A program made the position numbers and the translations under genes. Positions 9,159 through 19,867 of a DNA stretch of 64,000 nt are shown here, piece after piece. The notes under the pieces were generated by a model. It was not told the DNA's origin, made no database searches, and saw only the letters and a list, made by a program, of their open reading frames with translations. The stretch spans positions 930,001-994,000 of the forward strand of contig NZ_JAKZFR010000001.1 in assembly GCF_022808935.1 (NCBI RefSeq), given 5' to 3'. Every line of letters starts with the position of its first letter. Position 1 is the first letter of the stretch. The DNA is from Geothrix sp. SG200. GTDB lineage: Bacteria; Acidobacteriota; Holophagae; Holophagales; Holophagaceae.

Positions 9159-10603
9159 ATCACGCTCGGCAGGGGCTCGGCGGTGCCGCCGACCACCAGG
9201 GAGGGGCAGAGGATGGTGGGCAGCGCGTCGCTCACGGGCACGCCCTGGCCGTCCTTGCCGCAGGTGCCGATGTCGAAGTGGTGGAGGTCGCTGCCGATGC
9301 GGGTGAGCTGCTTCAGCACTTCGGGGCCGCAGCCGCTGAGGGTGGCGTTCTTCACGGGATACCTAGGCACGCCGTTCTCCACCCAGTAGCCTTCCGTCAC
9401 CTGGAACACGAAGTTGCCGGTCACGGTATCCACCTGGCCACCGCCCATGTGCTTCACCAGCAGGCCGCGGTCCAGGTCGCGCAGGATGGCTTCAGGCGCC
9501 TCGCTTCCCGCGGCCAGGAAGGTGTTGCGCATGCGGGGGATGGGCAGGTGGCGGTAGCTCTCCCGGCGGCCGTTGCCCGTGGGCTCCGTGGTCATCTTCC
9601 GCGAGGTCTTGCGGGACTGCAGGTAGGCCTTCAGCACGCCGTTCTCGATGAGGACCACGCGGCTGACGGGGTTGCCCTCGTCGTCGATGGCCTGGCTGCC
9701 GCGCTTGTGGGGCAGGGTGCCGTCGTCGATGATCGTCACGCCGTCGGCGGCCACCTTCTGGCCCAGCTTGCCGGCGAAGGCGCTCATGCCCGCGAGCGCG
9801 AGATCCGCCTCCAGGCCATGCCCGCAGGCTTCGTGGATCATGGTGCCGCCGGCGCTGCTGCTGAGCACCACGGGGAAGGTGCCCGCAGGCGCGGGCTGGG
9901 CGTCGAGGGCCTGGATGGCCAGGCGCACGGCCTCCTTCACGGTGCGGGCCACGGCCTCGTCCGTGAACAGCTCGAAGCCCCGCGTTTCGCCCAGGGCCTG
10001 GTAACCGGTCTGGAGCTGGCTGCCATCGCCGGCGGTGACATTGGCCCGCAGGACGCCCTGGGTGCGGTGGTCTTCAGTTAGGCGGCCGGTCCAGACGCCG
10101 TCATTGCGCTCTGCCGCGGCGATCCACACCCGTTGGGTATTGTCGCCGTAGCCCACGGACACCTGCTTCAGCGCGCCGGGCCGGAGGGCCTCGGCCTCCG
10201 TCCGTGCCAGGGCCTCGGCGCGGCGCACCAGGGCCACCTTCTCGTCGAGGGGTACCGTGTCGGGATCCCGCTCCACGGGGCTGGGGGTGGGATGGATCTT
10301 CAACGCCAGGGCGGGGACGTCTGCAGACGAGCCGGTGCCCGGCGCCGCGAGGGTGCGGGCGGCCTCCACCAATTCCTCGAAGGCGGGGGCGATGAGGTCC
10401 GCAAAGCGGGTGGTCTCGCCGTCCATCAGGCGCAGGCTGGCCCCGAAGGTCTCGGAGGAGAGCACATCCTCCATGCGGCCGTCGTCCATGCCCAGGGCGT
10501 GGGCCCTCCGGCGTTCCACAAAGACCTCGCCGTAGTCGCCGCCCCGGCCGAGCAGGATGGTGAGGACCTCGCGGAGCTGGTCGGCGGTGAAGGGTGCAGG
10601 CAT
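9155..10603 (-). CDS. tldD: TldD moiety: possible separate product from an internal start
   Basis: The C-terminal 482 codons of the fused frame match stand-alone TldD in length and begin [13 protein letters not shown], as family members do. TGGAG lies just upstream of this ATG, giving a normal ribosome site inside the coaE-coding part. The zinc motif HEACGH and the Gly-rich C-terminus are intact. With PmbA it would form the peptidase dimer. Whether the cell makes this form, the fusion or both cannot be told from sequence. Confidence 0.6.
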   Translation of the reverse strand: MPAPFTADQLREVLTILLGRGGDYGEVFVERRRAHALGMDDGRMEDVLSSETFGASLRLMDGETTRFADLIAPAFEELVEAARTLAAPGTGSSADVPALALKIHPTPSPVERDPDTVPLDEKVALVRRAEALARTEAEALRPGALKQVSVGYGDNTQRVWIAAAERNDGVWTGRLTEDHRTQGVLRANVTAGDGSQLQTGYQALGETRGFELFTDEAVARTVKEAVRLAIQALDAQPAPAGTFPVVLSSSAGGTMIHEACGHGLEADLALAGMSAFAGKLGQKVAADGVTIIDDGTLPHKRGSQAIDDEGNPVSRVVLIENGVLKAYLQSRKTSRKMTTEPTGNGRRESYRHLPIPRMRNTFLAAGSEAPEAILRDLDRGLLVKHMGGGQVDTVTGNFVFQVTEGYWVENGVPRYPVKNATLSGCGPEVLKQLTRIGSDLHHFDIGTCGKDGQGVPVSDALPTILCPSLVVGGTAEPLPSVI

Positions 10604-11239
10604 CGGCGATCTCCAGGTCCGCGCGCGGCGGATCTTCCAGTTTGACAGAAGGGAGGCCTCGGCTCCTGTGAGGATCTCCGCGAGATCCCTGCCGTCGTTG
10701 GGGATCACCAGGTCCGCATGGAGCGCGCGCTCCGGGGCCGAGGCCTGGGCCCGAAGCCGGGCCAGGGCCGCCTCCCGGGGCATGCCGTCCCGGGCCTGGA
10801 GGCGCGCCAGCCGCAGGTCCTCCGGAGCGTCCACGGCCCAGAAGGCGTCGAAGTGGTGGGCTCGGCCCCGCTCCACCCACAATGCCGCGTCCAGCACAGC
10901 GCCGCGGGTGCCGGGAGGGAGCGCCAGGAGGCGTTCCGCCAGGAGGGCCTCGATGCGGGGATGGAGGATGGCGTTCAGCCGGGCCCGCGCCCCGTCGTCC
11001 GCGAACACGTGGACGGCCATCCAGGCGCGGTCCAGGGTGCCGTCCGCCTGGAGGCAGCTGGGCCCGAAGGCCGCCACAACGGCCGCCAGCCCGTCGCCGC
11101 CGGGCCGCACCGCCTCCCGGGCGAGCGCATCGGCATCGATCACGGCCCAGCCCCGATCCGCCATCTGTATTGCCACGAAGCTCTTGCCCGCCGCGATGCC
11201 GCCGGTGAGGCCAAGGAGGGGAAAGGGTGACGTCAGCAT
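9155..11239 (-). CDS. dephospho-CoA kinase and TldD in one continuous reading frame
   Basis: The 694-codon frame encodes two proteins head to tail. Residues 1-about 205 are a CoaE-type dephospho-CoA kinase (last step of CoA synthesis), with P-loop [11 protein letters not shown] at 10-20 and the [10 protein letters not shown] segment. Residues 213-694 are a full-length TldD metalloprotease with HEACGH at 469-474. No stop codon separates them; the linker [15 protein letters not shown] is short and basic. An internal ATG at 10603 has GGAG seven bases ahead, so TldD may also be made separately. Fusion, readthrough or a recent loss of the coaE stop are all possible. The accA gene is divergent, 105 bases away. 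Confidence 0.85.
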   Translation of the reverse strand: MLTSPFPLLGLTGGIAAGKSFVAIQMADRGWAVIDADALAREAVRPGGDGLAAVVAAFGPSCLQADGTLDRAWMAVHVFADDGARARLNAILHPRIEALLAERLLALPPGTRGAVLDAALWVERGRAHHFDAFWAVDAPEDLRLARLQARDGMPREAALARLRAQASAPERALHADLVIPNDGRDLAEILTGAEASLLSNWKIRRARTWRSPMPAPFTADQLREVLTILLGRGGDYGEVFVERRRAHALGMDDGRMEDVLSSETFGASLRLMDGETTRFADLIAPAFEELVEAARTLAAPGTGSSADVPALALKIHPTPSPVERDPDTVPLDEKVALVRRAEALARTEAEALRPGALKQVSVGYGDNTQRVWIAAAERNDGVWTGRLTEDHRTQGVLRANVTAGDGSQLQTGYQALGETRGFELFTDEAVARTVKEAVRLAIQALDAQPAPAGTFPVVLSSSAGGTMIHEACGHGLEADLALAGMSAFAGKLGQKVAADGVTIIDDGTLPHKRGSQAIDDEGNPVSRVVLIENGVLKAYLQSRKTSRKMTTEPTGNGRRESYRHLPIPRMRNTFLAAGSEAPEAILRDLDRGLLVKHMGGGQVDTVTGNFVFQVTEGYWVENGVPRYPVKNATLSGCGPEVLKQLTRIGSDLHHFDIGTCGKDGQGVPVSDALPTILCPSLVVGGTAEPLPSVI

Positions 11240-11344
11240 GGCGGCTCCCTCCTGATTCTGCGCTCAACCGCCCCGGAACGGCACGGAGCCTGAATCCGGA
11301 GTCTCGGCTACACTGGTTCGTTCCTCTTCTTGACCCGAGGTCAC

Positions 11345-12304
11345 ATGAAAGACGCGACACCCGAACAGGCCATGGATCTCTCGCAGCTGGAAAAGCCGGT
11401 GCTCGAGCTGGAGGCCCAGATCCGGGCCATGGAGATGGACCCCTCCCAGTCGAAAGAACGGGAAAAGCTGCAGAAGAAGCTGGACAAGCTGAAGGCCGAG
11501 CTGTTCACGAACCTCACGGACTGGCAGCGGGCCCAGCTCGCCCGCCACCCCAAGCGTCCCTACACCCTCGACTACCTGGAGCGCATCTGCGAGCGGTTCG
11601 AAGAACTGCACGGCGACCGGCGCTTCGGCGACGACGCGGCCATCGTGGGCGGCATGGGCTGGATCGAGGGCAACCCCGTCATGATCATCGGCCAGCAGAA
11701 GGGCCGGGACACCAAGCAGAAGATCCTCCGCAACTTCGGCATGCCCAAGCCCGAGGGCTATCGGAAGGCGCTGCGCCTCATGAAGCTGGCTGAGAAGTTT
11801 CAGCGGCCCGTCCTCTGCCTCATCGACACCCCCGGAGCCTACCCGGGCGTCGACGCCGAGGAGCGCGGCCAGGCCGAGGCCATCGCCCGCAACCTGCTGG
11901 AGATGGCCAAGCTCGAAGTGCCGGTGGTGGCCATCGTCCTGGGCGAAGGCGGCAGCGGCGGGGCCCTGGCCCTGGGCGTGGCCGACCGCGTGCTCATGAT
12001 GGAGAACGCCATCTACTCCGTGATCTCGCCCGAAGGCTGCGCCTCCATCCTCTGGAAGGATGCGAGCCAGGCTTCCAAGGCCGCCGAGGCCCTCAAGCTC
12101 ACGGCCCCGCACCTGCTGGAGCTGGGCGTCATCGACGGCATCGTGAAGGAGCCCCTGGGCGGCGCCCACTCGGATTTCGACGCTGCGGCCGCTGCCCTCA
12201 AGGAGGCGGTCATCGAGGCCTTCTCGGAGCTGTCCGAGCTGTCCGCCGAGCAGCTGGTGGAGGAGCGGTACCAGAAGTTCGCCCGCATGGGCAGCGTGGG
12301 CTGA
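11345..12304 (+). CDS. accA: acetyl-CoA carboxylase carboxyltransferase subunit alpha
   Basis: The 319-residue protein transfers the carboxyl group from carboxybiotin to acetyl-CoA, together with AccD, in the first step of fatty acid synthesis. It has the family N-terminal helix (LEKPVLELEAQI), GQQKGRDTKQK, the oxyanion and CoA region DTPGAYPGVDAEERGQ, and GEGGSGGALALGVAD. Start choice: ATG 11345 has GAGG four bases upstream; ATG 11330 lacks a site, and 11372 is a third option. The recJ start is only one base after its stop. Confidence 0.95.
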   Translation: MKDATPEQAMDLSQLEKPVLELEAQIRAMEMDPSQSKEREKLQKKLDKLKAELFTNLTDWQRAQLARHPKRPYTLDYLERICERFEELHGDRRFGDDAAIVGGMGWIEGNPVMIIGQQKGRDTKQKILRNFGMPKPEGYRKALRLMKLAEKFQRPVLCLIDTPGAYPGVDAEERGQAEAIARNLLEMAKLEVPVVAIVLGEGGSGGALALGVADRVLMMENAIYSVISPEGCASILWKDASQASKAAEALKLTAPHLLELGVIDGIVKEPLGGAHSDFDAAAAALKEAVIEAFSELSELSAEQLVEERYQKFARMGSVG

Positions 12305-12305
12305 G

Positions 12306-13988
12306 ATGGATGCCAAGATCTGGGCTCTCCGGCGGGAGATCCCGGCGGGGCCGTCGCCCTGGAAGGCCCTGGCCGCGGCCTGGAACCTGGAGCCGCGCCT
12401 GGCGCGGTTGGCCTGGCTGCGGGGCGTGGACCGGCCCGAGGACCTGGGCTGGCGGCTGGACCCTTCATGGGCGCGGAGCACGGATCCGCACCTGCTTCCG
12501 GGCGTGGATGCGGCCGTGGCGCGCATCCGGCGCGCCGTGGAGGCCCGTGAGCGCATCGTGGTCTACGGCGACTACGACGTGGACGGCGTCACCGCCACGG
12601 CCCTGCTGGTGCGGGCCCTGGAGCGCATCGGGGCCGATGTCTCCTTCTTCATCCCCAACCGGTTCTCGGACGGCTACGGTCTGCACCTGGACTGCATCCG
12701 GGAGCTGAAGGAGGCCCGAGACCCCGGGCTCATCGTGTCCGTGGACTGCGGCGTGCGCAGCGTGGCCGAGGTGAAGGCCAGCGCGGAGTTGGGCCTCGAC
12801 TGGGTGATCACGGACCACCATGCGCTGGGCCCGGAGCTGCCGCCAGCCTGCGCCGTGGTGCATCCCCACCTCGACGGCTACGCCAACCCCTTTCTGGCGG
12901 GGGTGGGCGTGGCTTTCAAGCTGGCCCAGGCCCTGCTCGGCGCCGTGCCCCACCCCACGGGCGCCGACGCGGCCTTCCTGGACGGGATGCTCAAGCTGGT
13001 GGCCATCGGCACCGTGGCGGACGTGATGCCGCTGCGGGACGAGAACGCCCTGCTGGTACGCCGGGGGCTCGATTCCCTGGGCGGGAAGAATGGCCCCGGC
13101 CTGGCGGCCCTGCTGCGGGCCGCGAAGAAGGAAGGTGCCCTGGGCGGGCAGGACATCGCCTTCGGCCTGGCGCCGCGGCTCAATGCCGTGGGCCGCATGG
13201 GTGGAGCGGAGGATGCCGTGCGCCTCCTGCTCACGCGGGACGCTGCCGAGGCCGAGGTGCTGATGGCCCGGGTGGAGGCCCTCAACCAGGAGCGCCGGGC
13301 CATCCAGGAGGAACTGGCCTCTCGTCTGCCGCGCCCGGACGGCGCGGCCTTCGATCTGGCGTTGGATCCCACCGCCCACAAGGGCGTCATCGGCATCGTG
13401 GCGGGCCACCGCATGCGCGCCACGGGACGGCCCGCGGGTGTCTGCACGGTGATCGACGGCGTGGCGCATTGCAGCCTGCGGGCTCCGGAAGGCTATGACC
13501 TCGGCGAGCTGCTGGTCCTGGCCCAGCCTTTCATCCTGGGCGGCGGCGGCCACCGGGCGGCCGCGGGCCTCAGCTTCGAGGCCTCGCGGTTGGCCTTCGT
13601 CCGCCAGGCCCTGGAGCGGGGCGCCCAGTCACAGGCTGCGCAGGCCCAGGCCAGAGGGCGAGCGATTCAGCCGCTCCTGGTGGATGGCGCACCTGGGGAC
13701 CTTCCGGACGATGCGGATCTGGCCCGCCTGGAGCCCTTCGGCCAAGGGTTCGCGCCCCCCCTGGCGAGGCTGGAGGGCCCGGTGGCCTCCTCGTCCTCGT
13801 TCGGAGCCGACCACTGGAAGCTGCGCCTGGCAGGCCTGTCGGATCCCGTCACCTGGTTCGCCGGCCACACGCGCCCTGCACAGCCGCAGGTGGGGGATCG
13901 GCTCTGCGTGTCCGCCACGCCCCAGGGCAGCGCCCGCTGGGGCCGTTCCTGGCTGGTGGATGCCCCGCTCGGGGAGATGGCGCCATGA
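12306..13988 (+). CDS. recJ: single-stranded-DNA-specific exonuclease RecJ
   Basis: The 560-residue enzyme is a 5'-3' ssDNA exonuclease for recombination and base excision or mismatch repair. The DHH phosphoesterase motifs are clear: YGDYDVDGVTATALL near 80-95, the VDCGVRS strand, TDHHALGPELP near 165, and the DHHA1-type GGGGHRAAAGLSF near 415. A C-terminal OB-like region follows. It lies one base after accA and overlaps the next gene by four bases, so the three are probably one transcript. Confidence 0.95.
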   Translation: MDAKIWALRREIPAGPSPWKALAAAWNLEPRLARLAWLRGVDRPEDLGWRLDPSWARSTDPHLLPGVDAAVARIRRAVEARERIVVYGDYDVDGVTATALLVRALERIGADVSFFIPNRFSDGYGLHLDCIRELKEARDPGLIVSVDCGVRSVAEVKASAELGLDWVITDHHALGPELPPACAVVHPHLDGYANPFLAGVGVAFKLAQALLGAVPHPTGADAAFLDGMLKLVAIGTVADVMPLRDENALLVRRGLDSLGGKNGPGLAALLRAAKKEGALGGQDIAFGLAPRLNAVGRMGGAEDAVRLLLTRDAAEAEVLMARVEALNQERRAIQEELASRLPRPDGAAFDLALDPTAHKGVIGIVAGHRMRATGRPAGVCTVIDGVAHCSLRAPEGYDLGELLVLAQPFILGGGGHRAAAGLSFEASRLAFVRQALERGAQSQAAQAQARGRAIQPLLVDGAPGDLPDDADLARLEPFGQGFAPPLARLEGPVASSSSFGADHWKLRLAGLSDPVTWFAGHTRPAQPQVGDRLCVSATPQGSARWGRSWLVDAPLGEMAP

Positions 13989-15733
13989 AGGTACGGGCCC
14001 TGCTCCAGGATCTCCCCCCTGCACGGCACCCGCTCTGGCGGGGCCTGGGATGGGCCCTGGCGGCTGGGACCCTGGGCTTCACGTTGCGTTTCCTCATGGT
14101 GGGCAACGAAGGCATGCCCGGACGGACCGCGAGCGGCGATCCCCTCTTCGGCGCCGGCACCAAGGGCACCCTGGGGACGCTCACGGAGCAGCTGGGGCCC
14201 AACCGAATGGTGCTGACCTACCGGACCATCGAAGGCTCGGAGGAGGACCTCCACCTGGAGACGGTGACGGGGCGCCTGGATGAGCAGACCGGACAGTGGC
14301 GCATGTTGTCGCCCAAGGCTCACCGCCAGGCGGGGGTGTGGGCACTCGAGGGCCCTCTGGACCTGGAAGTGGCCGATCCGGCCACCAAAGCGCTCCTGGG
14401 CAAGGGGCGCGTGGAGAACGCCGGCCCCGCCCTGCGCTGGGTCGGGGGGGAATGGGAGGGGCTGGCGCCCCTGCGCTGGGAGGCCCTGGAAGGCTCCGCC
14501 CGGGGCGTATGGTACCTGCCCGCCGGGTGGCGGCGCGAGGCGGATGGCCGCTTCCGCGTGGACCAGGGCCCCGTGCGCTGGCAGGCCCCCCCCGCCGGGA
14601 CCGGACCGGCCACCCTCCAGGCCATGGAGGCCGAGCGGCTCTGGGCCATGCCCGGATTCCAGACGGGCCATCTGGAGGGCGTGAAGGCCCGCCTGACCGA
14701 AGGGTCACTGCAGGCCTCGGTGGCGGACCTGACCCCGGCCACGGTCACCTGGCCGGGCCCCCTGTCCTTCGAACGCTCCGATGGCTGGCACGGCGACGCC
14801 AAGGGCGGCGTGGCACCCCGGCCCGCGCCGGGGGCGACCTTCCAGCAGGTGGAGTTCCGCACCTTCAGGGCCCGGCGTCCGGGACCCGAGGGCGAAGAGG
14901 TTCTCTCCACGGAGGGTGCCCGGTGGACGCCCTCCGGGCTGCGCCTGGAGGGCAACGTGGTGTGGGACCAACCCATGGATGGCCAGCGCCTCGTGCTCAG
15001 GGCTCCGCGGGTGCTCATGCGTGAAAAGCCGGGTGGCGATCTTCCTGAGTCCCTGCCTGTGGGCCACGCCGTGGCGGAGGGGCATCCGATTCTCACCTGG
15101 GGACGGCGGAATCTGTCCTCCCCACGCATCTCCGTGGAGCGGGCCACTCGGCGCTGGAAGCTGCAGTCCCCGGTGATGGGCCGCGGCGAGGATGGAACCT
15201 TCAGCGGCGGGGCGGGGCAGGGCGATCCCCACTCGTGGACCATCGAAGGACCGGTGCAGGTGAACTTGTTCTCCGGAGGCAATCTGCGGGGGGCCCGGCT
15301 TGTCTGGGAGGACACGCTCTGGTCGCTCACTGGCCGGCCCGCGGCCTGGAGCCGCCTGCGGGAGCGCCTGTCCGGCCCACGCATCCTCAGGAAGGGGGAG
15401 ACGGTGGCCTTCCCGGAAGGACTGAACGGCACCCTGGCCGCGGCCGACGGGGACCTGTACCTGCGAGCCGAACAGGGGCAGAGCGAAGGCCAGAAGATCC
15501 TGCTCAGCGGCGGTGTGGAGTGCCAGGGCCAAGGCTGGCGGCTGGCGGCGGACAGGGTGACGGTCATGGTGGGGCCGGACCGCACGGCGAAGCTGATCCA
15601 GGCCCAGGGCGCGGTCACGCTCAAAGGCCGCCTCGGCGAGGGGCAGGGCGAGGCCCTCGATCTCGAGCCCGGGACACAGACAGCCAAATGGCAAGGCCGC
15701 GTGCGCGGCAAGGGCGCGGGACCCGGGTGGTGA
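13985..15733 (+). CDS. LptC/LptA-like lipopolysaccharide transport protein (582 residues)
   Basis: An N-terminal membrane anchor (about 19-40) is followed by a long periplasmic beta-rich region. The final 90 residues (ILLSGGVECQGQGWRLAAD onward) resemble the OstA/LptA repeat, in which a modified version of the molecule is laid down as strands. The middle part has LptC-like alternation. The family reading is supported by context: lptB, rpoN and hpf lie downstream in the order known from many Gram-negatives. The protein is about three times longer than LptC or LptA, so it may combine both roles as a periplasmic bridge. Similarity is faint and was judged by eye. It overlaps recJ by ATGA. Confidence 0.6.
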   Translation: MKVRALLQDLPPARHPLWRGLGWALAAGTLGFTLRFLMVGNEGMPGRTASGDPLFGAGTKGTLGTLTEQLGPNRMVLTYRTIEGSEEDLHLETVTGRLDEQTGQWRMLSPKAHRQAGVWALEGPLDLEVADPATKALLGKGRVENAGPALRWVGGEWEGLAPLRWEALEGSARGVWYLPAGWRREADGRFRVDQGPVRWQAPPAGTGPATLQAMEAERLWAMPGFQTGHLEGVKARLTEGSLQASVADLTPATVTWPGPLSFERSDGWHGDAKGGVAPRPAPGATFQQVEFRTFRARRPGPEGEEVLSTEGARWTPSGLRLEGNVVWDQPMDGQRLVLRAPRVLMREKPGGDLPESLPVGHAVAEGHPILTWGRRNLSSPRISVERATRRWKLQSPVMGRGEDGTFSGGAGQGDPHSWTIEGPVQVNLFSGGNLRGARLVWEDTLWSLTGRPAAWSRLRERLSGPRILRKGETVAFPEGLNGTLAAADGDLYLRAEQGQSEGQKILLSGGVECQGQGWRLAADRVTVMVGPDRTAKLIQAQGAVTLKGRLGEGQGEALDLEPGTQTAKWQGRVRGKGAGPGW

Positions 15734-15785
15734 ATCCCCGGCCGGTCTCGGGCATGATGGGTTGAACATCGTAATAGGAGGCACC

Positions 15786-18700
15786 ATGAACCGGTTCCGG
15801 TCCCTGCCATCCCTGGCCTTTCTTCTGGCGGTCGTGCCGGTGCTGGCTGCCCCGCCGGCCAAGGCCGCGCAGGCCCGCAAGGATTCGCCCCTGGTGGACA
15901 TGCCCCTCCGGAACCTGGGGCCGGCGGTCACGTCGGGACGGGTGTCGGACATCGCCGTCGATCCCCACAGGCCGGACACCTGGTATGTGGCCGTGGCCTC
16001 CGGCGGGGTCTGGAAGACTGTGAACGCCGGCGCCACCTGGACGCCCCTCTTCGACAAAGAAGGTTCTTTCTCCATCGGGTGCGTGACCGTGGATCCCCAT
16101 GACCCGAACACGGTGTGGGTGGGCACCGGCGAGAACAACTCCCAGCGCTCGGTGGCCTACGGAGACGGCGTGTACCGCAGCCTCGACGGCGGGAAGCACT
16201 GGGAGAACATGGGGCTCAAGGCCAGCGAGCACATCGCCAAGATCCTCGTGGATCCGCGCAACAGCCAGGTGGTCTTCGTAGCTGCGCAGGGGCCCCTCTG
16301 GAACGACGGCGGGGAGCGCGGGCTCTTTAAGACCGCCGATGGCGGGAAGACCTGGAAGGCCGTGCTGACGGTCGACGCGCACACGGGCGTCACCGACGTG
16401 GTGATGGACCCGCGGCATCCCGACGTCCTCTATGCGGCCACCTACCAGCGGCGGCGCCACGTCTGGGGCATGATCGACGGCGGACCGGGCAGCGGCATCC
16501 ACAAGAGCCCGGATGGCGGGCAGACCTGGACCCGGCTCAAGGATGGCTTGCCCAAGGAGGACATGGGCCGCATCGGCCTGGCGGTCCCCGAAGGCGAGCC
16601 GGACACGGTCTACGCCACCATCGAAGCCGCCAACAAGGCCGGCGGCTTTTTCCGGAGCACGGATGGAGGCCGCACCTGGGAGCGCCGCAACGAGCAGGTC
16701 TCCGGCAGCGCCCAGTACTACCAGGAACTCTTCTGCGATCCGAAGGACCCCCAGCGCGTCTATTCCATGGACACCTGGATGCAGGTGACCGAGGACGGCG
16801 GCAAGACCTGGCGCCGCGTGGGTGAGAAACACAAGCACGTGGACAACCACGCACTGTGGATCGACCCCGCGAACAGCGAGCACCTGCTCGCCGGATGCGA
16901 CGGCGGCCTGTACGAGAGCCGGGACCGGGGCGCCACCTGGGTCTTCACCGCCAACCTGCCGGTCATCCAGTACTACCGGGTGGCCGTCGACAACGCGAAG
17001 CCCTTCTACACCATCTATGGCGGCACCCAGGACAATTTCTCCATGGGCGGCCCCAGCCGCACGCGGAACCTGCACGGCTCCACCAATCAGGACTGGTTCG
17101 TGACCCAGGGCGGAGATGGCTTCTACAGCCAGGTGGATCCGGACGATCCGAACACCGTGTACTCCGAAAGCCAGTACGGCGGCCTGGCCCGCTTCGATCG
17201 CCGCACGGGTGAGCGGGTGGAGCTCCAGCCCCAGCCCGCGCCCGGCGAGGAGCCCTTCCGCTGGAACTGGGACGCACCGCTGCTGATCAGTCCCCACAGC
17301 GGGAAGCGGCTCTACTTCGCCGCCCAGAAGGTCTTCCGCAGCGACGATCGGGGTGACAACTGGACCGCCGTGAGCCCGGACCTGACTCGGAAGATCGACC
17401 GCAGCCGCCTCAAGATCATGGACAAGGTGTGGGGCGTGGACGCCGTGGCCCGCAACACCTCCACCAGCTTCTTCGGCAATATCGTGGCCCTGGCGGAGAG
17501 TCCCCGGGCCGAGGGCCTGCTCTATGTGGGCACCGACGATGGCCTGCTCCAGGTCAGCGAGGACGGCGGCAAGGCCTGGCGCAAGACGGACCGGTTTCCC
17601 GGCGTGCCCGACCTGACCTACGTGTCCTGCCTGTCGGCGAGCCCCCACCAGGTCGGCACGGTGTACGCGGCCTTCGACAACCACAAGACGGGCGACTTCC
17701 GACCCTACCTGCTGCGTTCCCGCGACCGCGGGCGCACCTGGGAATCCATCACCGCCGGGCTGCCGGAGCGCGGCAGCGTCTACACCGTGCGCGAGGATCC
17801 CGCCCGGGAGGGGCTGCTCTACTGCGGCACGGAGTTCGGCCTCTTCTTCAGCCTCGACGCCGGCAAGTCCTGGTCGAAGTTCTCCAAGCTGCCGAACATC
17901 GCCGTGAAGGACCTGGCCATCCAGGCGCGGGAGGGTGATCTGGTGGTGGCTACGTTCGGGCGTGGCTTCTTCATTCTCGATGACCTGACGGCACTGCGCG
18001 AGGCCAAGCCGGAGGACTTCGTGGCAGAAGCGCACCTCTACGGCCTGAGGTCGGCCCAGGCCTACATCCCCGCCGTCCCATTCGGCGGACCGGGGAAATC
18101 CTTCCAGGGCGACTCGCTTTTCCTCTCGCCCAATCCGCCCTTCGGCGCCGTCTTCACCTACCACGTGAAGGAGGAGCCGAGGGCCCTGAAGAGCCAGCGC
18201 CACGAGAAGGAGAAGGAGGCCGCCAAGGCAGGCCAGGACCCCGCCATTCCAGCCTGGGACGCGCTCCGCGCCGAGGACCGGGAGATCCCGCCCGCGGTGG
18301 TGCTGACCATCGCCGCGGGCGACGGGCAGATCGTCCGGCGCCTTGCCGCGAAGCCCGAGAAGGGCCTTCACCGCATGGCGTGGGACCTCCGCCTTCAGGA
18401 CCCGTCCCCCATCCGCCTCAAGGCCGCGGGCGACCGGGATCCTTGGGACTACGGTGATCATGGCGCCCTGGCGGCGCCCGGGCGATACCAGGCCACCCTC
18501 TCCTTCCAGGTGGATGGCGTGCTGAAGCCCGTGGCGGGTCCCGTCGCGTTCGACGTGAAACCCCTCGACGCCGACCGCCTCACCGCAGCCCAGTGGACTG
18601 AGTACAGCGCCTTCTGCGCCCGCATGGGCGAGGCCCAGCGCCGGGCCATGGGCGCCTCCGAGCGGCTGAGCGAGGTCCAGACCCGCCTCGATTTCGTCCG

Positions 18701-19052
18701 CAAGGCGCTGCTGGAGACGCCTGCCACCGATGCGACGCGTCTGGAGCAGGCGAGGAAGCTCCATGGGGAGCTGAAGGACCTGCGCACCCTCCTCAGCGGA
18801 GACGCCACCGTGGCCAGGTACCAGGAGCCCACGGGCCCTGGCATCGTGGGTCGCATCAGCGACGTGACCGGCAGCGTGTGGGGCACCACCCAGTTGCCCA
18901 CCGGCACCCAGCGCCAGAACCTGGCCTGGGCCGAGGAAGCCTTGAAGGTGTTCCAGAGCCGGTTCGACACGGCGCAGGTGGCGCTCAAGTCCCTGGAAGA
19001 AACTCTGGATGCCGCCAAGGCCCCATACACCCCCGGCCGCGCCCTCCGCTGA
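15786..19052 (+). CDS. secreted sortilin/BNR-repeat beta-propeller protein
   Basis: The 1088-residue exported protein has a signal peptide ending near AKAAQA. Many BNR/Asp-box repeats follow (for example [52 protein letters not shown]), arranged as VPS10/sortilin-like ten-bladed propellers to about residue 720. A beta-sandwich segment and a helical C-terminal region (about 910-1080) complete it. It is known as the glycosyl hydrolase (BNR) or WD40/YVTN-like family, common in Acidobacteria and Bacteroidetes, mostly without known substrate. The start at 15786 has TAGGAGG at 15775-15781. It sits between lptC/A-like and lptB genes. Confidence 0.88.
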   Translation: MNRFRSLPSLAFLLAVVPVLAAPPAKAAQARKDSPLVDMPLRNLGPAVTSGRVSDIAVDPHRPDTWYVAVASGGVWKTVNAGATWTPLFDKEGSFSIGCVTVDPHDPNTVWVGTGENNSQRSVAYGDGVYRSLDGGKHWENMGLKASEHIAKILVDPRNSQVVFVAAQGPLWNDGGERGLFKTADGGKTWKAVLTVDAHTGVTDVVMDPRHPDVLYAATYQRRRHVWGMIDGGPGSGIHKSPDGGQTWTRLKDGLPKEDMGRIGLAVPEGEPDTVYATIEAANKAGGFFRSTDGGRTWERRNEQVSGSAQYYQELFCDPKDPQRVYSMDTWMQVTEDGGKTWRRVGEKHKHVDNHALWIDPANSEHLLAGCDGGLYESRDRGATWVFTANLPVIQYYRVAVDNAKPFYTIYGGTQDNFSMGGPSRTRNLHGSTNQDWFVTQGGDGFYSQVDPDDPNTVYSESQYGGLARFDRRTGERVELQPQPAPGEEPFRWNWDAPLLISPHSGKRLYFAAQKVFRSDDRGDNWTAVSPDLTRKIDRSRLKIMDKVWGVDAVARNTSTSFFGNIVALAESPRAEGLLYVGTDDGLLQVSEDGGKAWRKTDRFPGVPDLTYVSCLSASPHQVGTVYAAFDNHKTGDFRPYLLRSRDRGRTWESITAGLPERGSVYTVREDPAREGLLYCGTEFGLFFSLDAGKSWSKFSKLPNIAVKDLAIQAREGDLVVATFGRGFFILDDLTALREAKPEDFVAEAHLYGLRSAQAYIPAVPFGGPGKSFQGDSLFLSPNPPFGAVFTYHVKEEPRALKSQRHEKEKEAAKAGQDPAIPAWDALRAEDREIPPAVVLTIAAGDGQIVRRLAAKPEKGLHRMAWDLRLQDPSPIRLKAAGDRDPWDYGDHGALAAPGRYQATLSFQVDGVLKPVAGPVAFDVKPLDADRLTAAQWTEYSAFCARMGEAQRRAMGASERLSEVQTRLDFVRKALLETPATDATRLEQARKLHGELKDLRTLLSGDATVARYQEPTGPGIVGRISDVTGSVWGTTQLPTGTQRQNLAWAEEALKVFQSRFDTAQVALKSLEETLDAAKAPYTPGRALR

Positions 19053-19065
19053 ACCTTTTCCATTC

Positions 19066-19087
19066 CGCGCGCCGGTCACGGCGCGCG
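19066..19087 (+). terminator. hairpin after the propeller gene
   Basis: A perfect 9-bp GC stem (19066-19074 with 19079-19087) with loop GTCA lies 14 bases after the stop. The T tract is poor, so it may be an attenuator or a weak terminator separating the propeller gene from lptB. Confidence 0.5.
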
Positions 19088-19129
19088 CCTTCAACGCCAT
19101 CAGGCGGGGCAGTATGTTCTGATAGAACC

Positions 19130-19867
19130 ATGACAGAGCCCACCCCCTGCCTCGAGGCCGTGAACCTCCAGAAGCGATATGGCGACCGCACCGTGGTGCG
19201 GGACGTGAGCCTCTGCGTGGGCATGGGCGAGGTGGTGGGGCTGCTGGGGCCGAACGGCGCGGGCAAGACGACGACCTTCTACATGGTGGTGGGCGTGGAG
19301 GCCCCGGACCGCGGGGACATCCGGTGGCTGAGCCAGGACGTGACCGCGTTGCCCATGCACCGGCGGGCGCGGCTGGGCATCGGCTACCTGGCTCAGGAAT
19401 CCAGCGTGTTCCGGGGTTTGACGGTGTGGGAAAATCTCATGGCGCTGGCGGAATTGCAGCCCATCCCGAAGGCGGAGCAGAAGGACCGCTGCGAGCGGCT
19501 GCTGGCCGATTTTCACCTGGGCAAGGTGCGGGACACGCTGGGCATGAGCCTCTCCGGCGGCGAGCGACGCCGCTGTGAGCTGGCGCGCGCCCTCGTGACC
19601 GAACCCCGGATCATGCTCCTGGATGAGCCCTTCGCCGGTGTGGATCCCAAGTCGGTACTGGAGATCCAGGGCCTCATCGATGACCTCAAGGCGCGAGGCA
19701 TTGGCGTTCTCATCACGGATCACAATGTCCGCGAGACCTTGCAGATCGCCGACAGGGCCTATATCTTGGCGGACGGGATGATCATGAAACACGGCCTGCC
19801 CAGCGAGATCGCAGAGGATCCGGACATCCGCCGGGTCTACCTGGGCGACCGGTTCAGGTTGGATTGA
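19130..19867 (+). CDS. lptB: LPS export ABC transporter ATP-binding protein LptB
   Basis: The 245-residue cytoplasmic ATPase powers extraction of LPS from the inner membrane through LptFG. Walker A is GPNGAGKTT (40-48), the signature is [15 protein letters not shown], Walker B is [12 protein letters not shown], and the H-loop His is in TDHNVRETL. The LptB-specific features ([20 protein letters not shown] and the C-terminal RRVYLGDRF) separate it from branched-chain amino acid transporters. The ATG at 19130 has no ribosome site. TATGTT at 19113-19118 could be a -10 element, which would leave a leader of only a few bases. The stop overlaps the rpoN start (TGATG). Confidence 0.95.
   Translation: MTEPTPCLEAVNLQKRYGDRTVVRDVSLCVGMGEVVGLLGPNGAGKTTTFYMVVGVEAPDRGDIRWLSQDVTALPMHRRARLGIGYLAQESSVFRGLTVWENLMALAELQPIPKAEQKDRCERLLADFHLGKVRDTLGMSLSGGERRRCELARALVTEPRIMLLDEPFAGVDPKSVLEIQGLIDDLKARGIGVLITDHNVRETLQIADRAYILADGMIMKHGLPSEIAEDPDIRRVYLGDRFRLD

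Noticed and set aside
15621-19100. A 1159-codon open frame on the minus strand
   Set aside because: It runs antisense to the propeller protein, whose signal peptide, BNR repeats and ribosome site are clear. Long antisense frames are common in GC-rich DNA.
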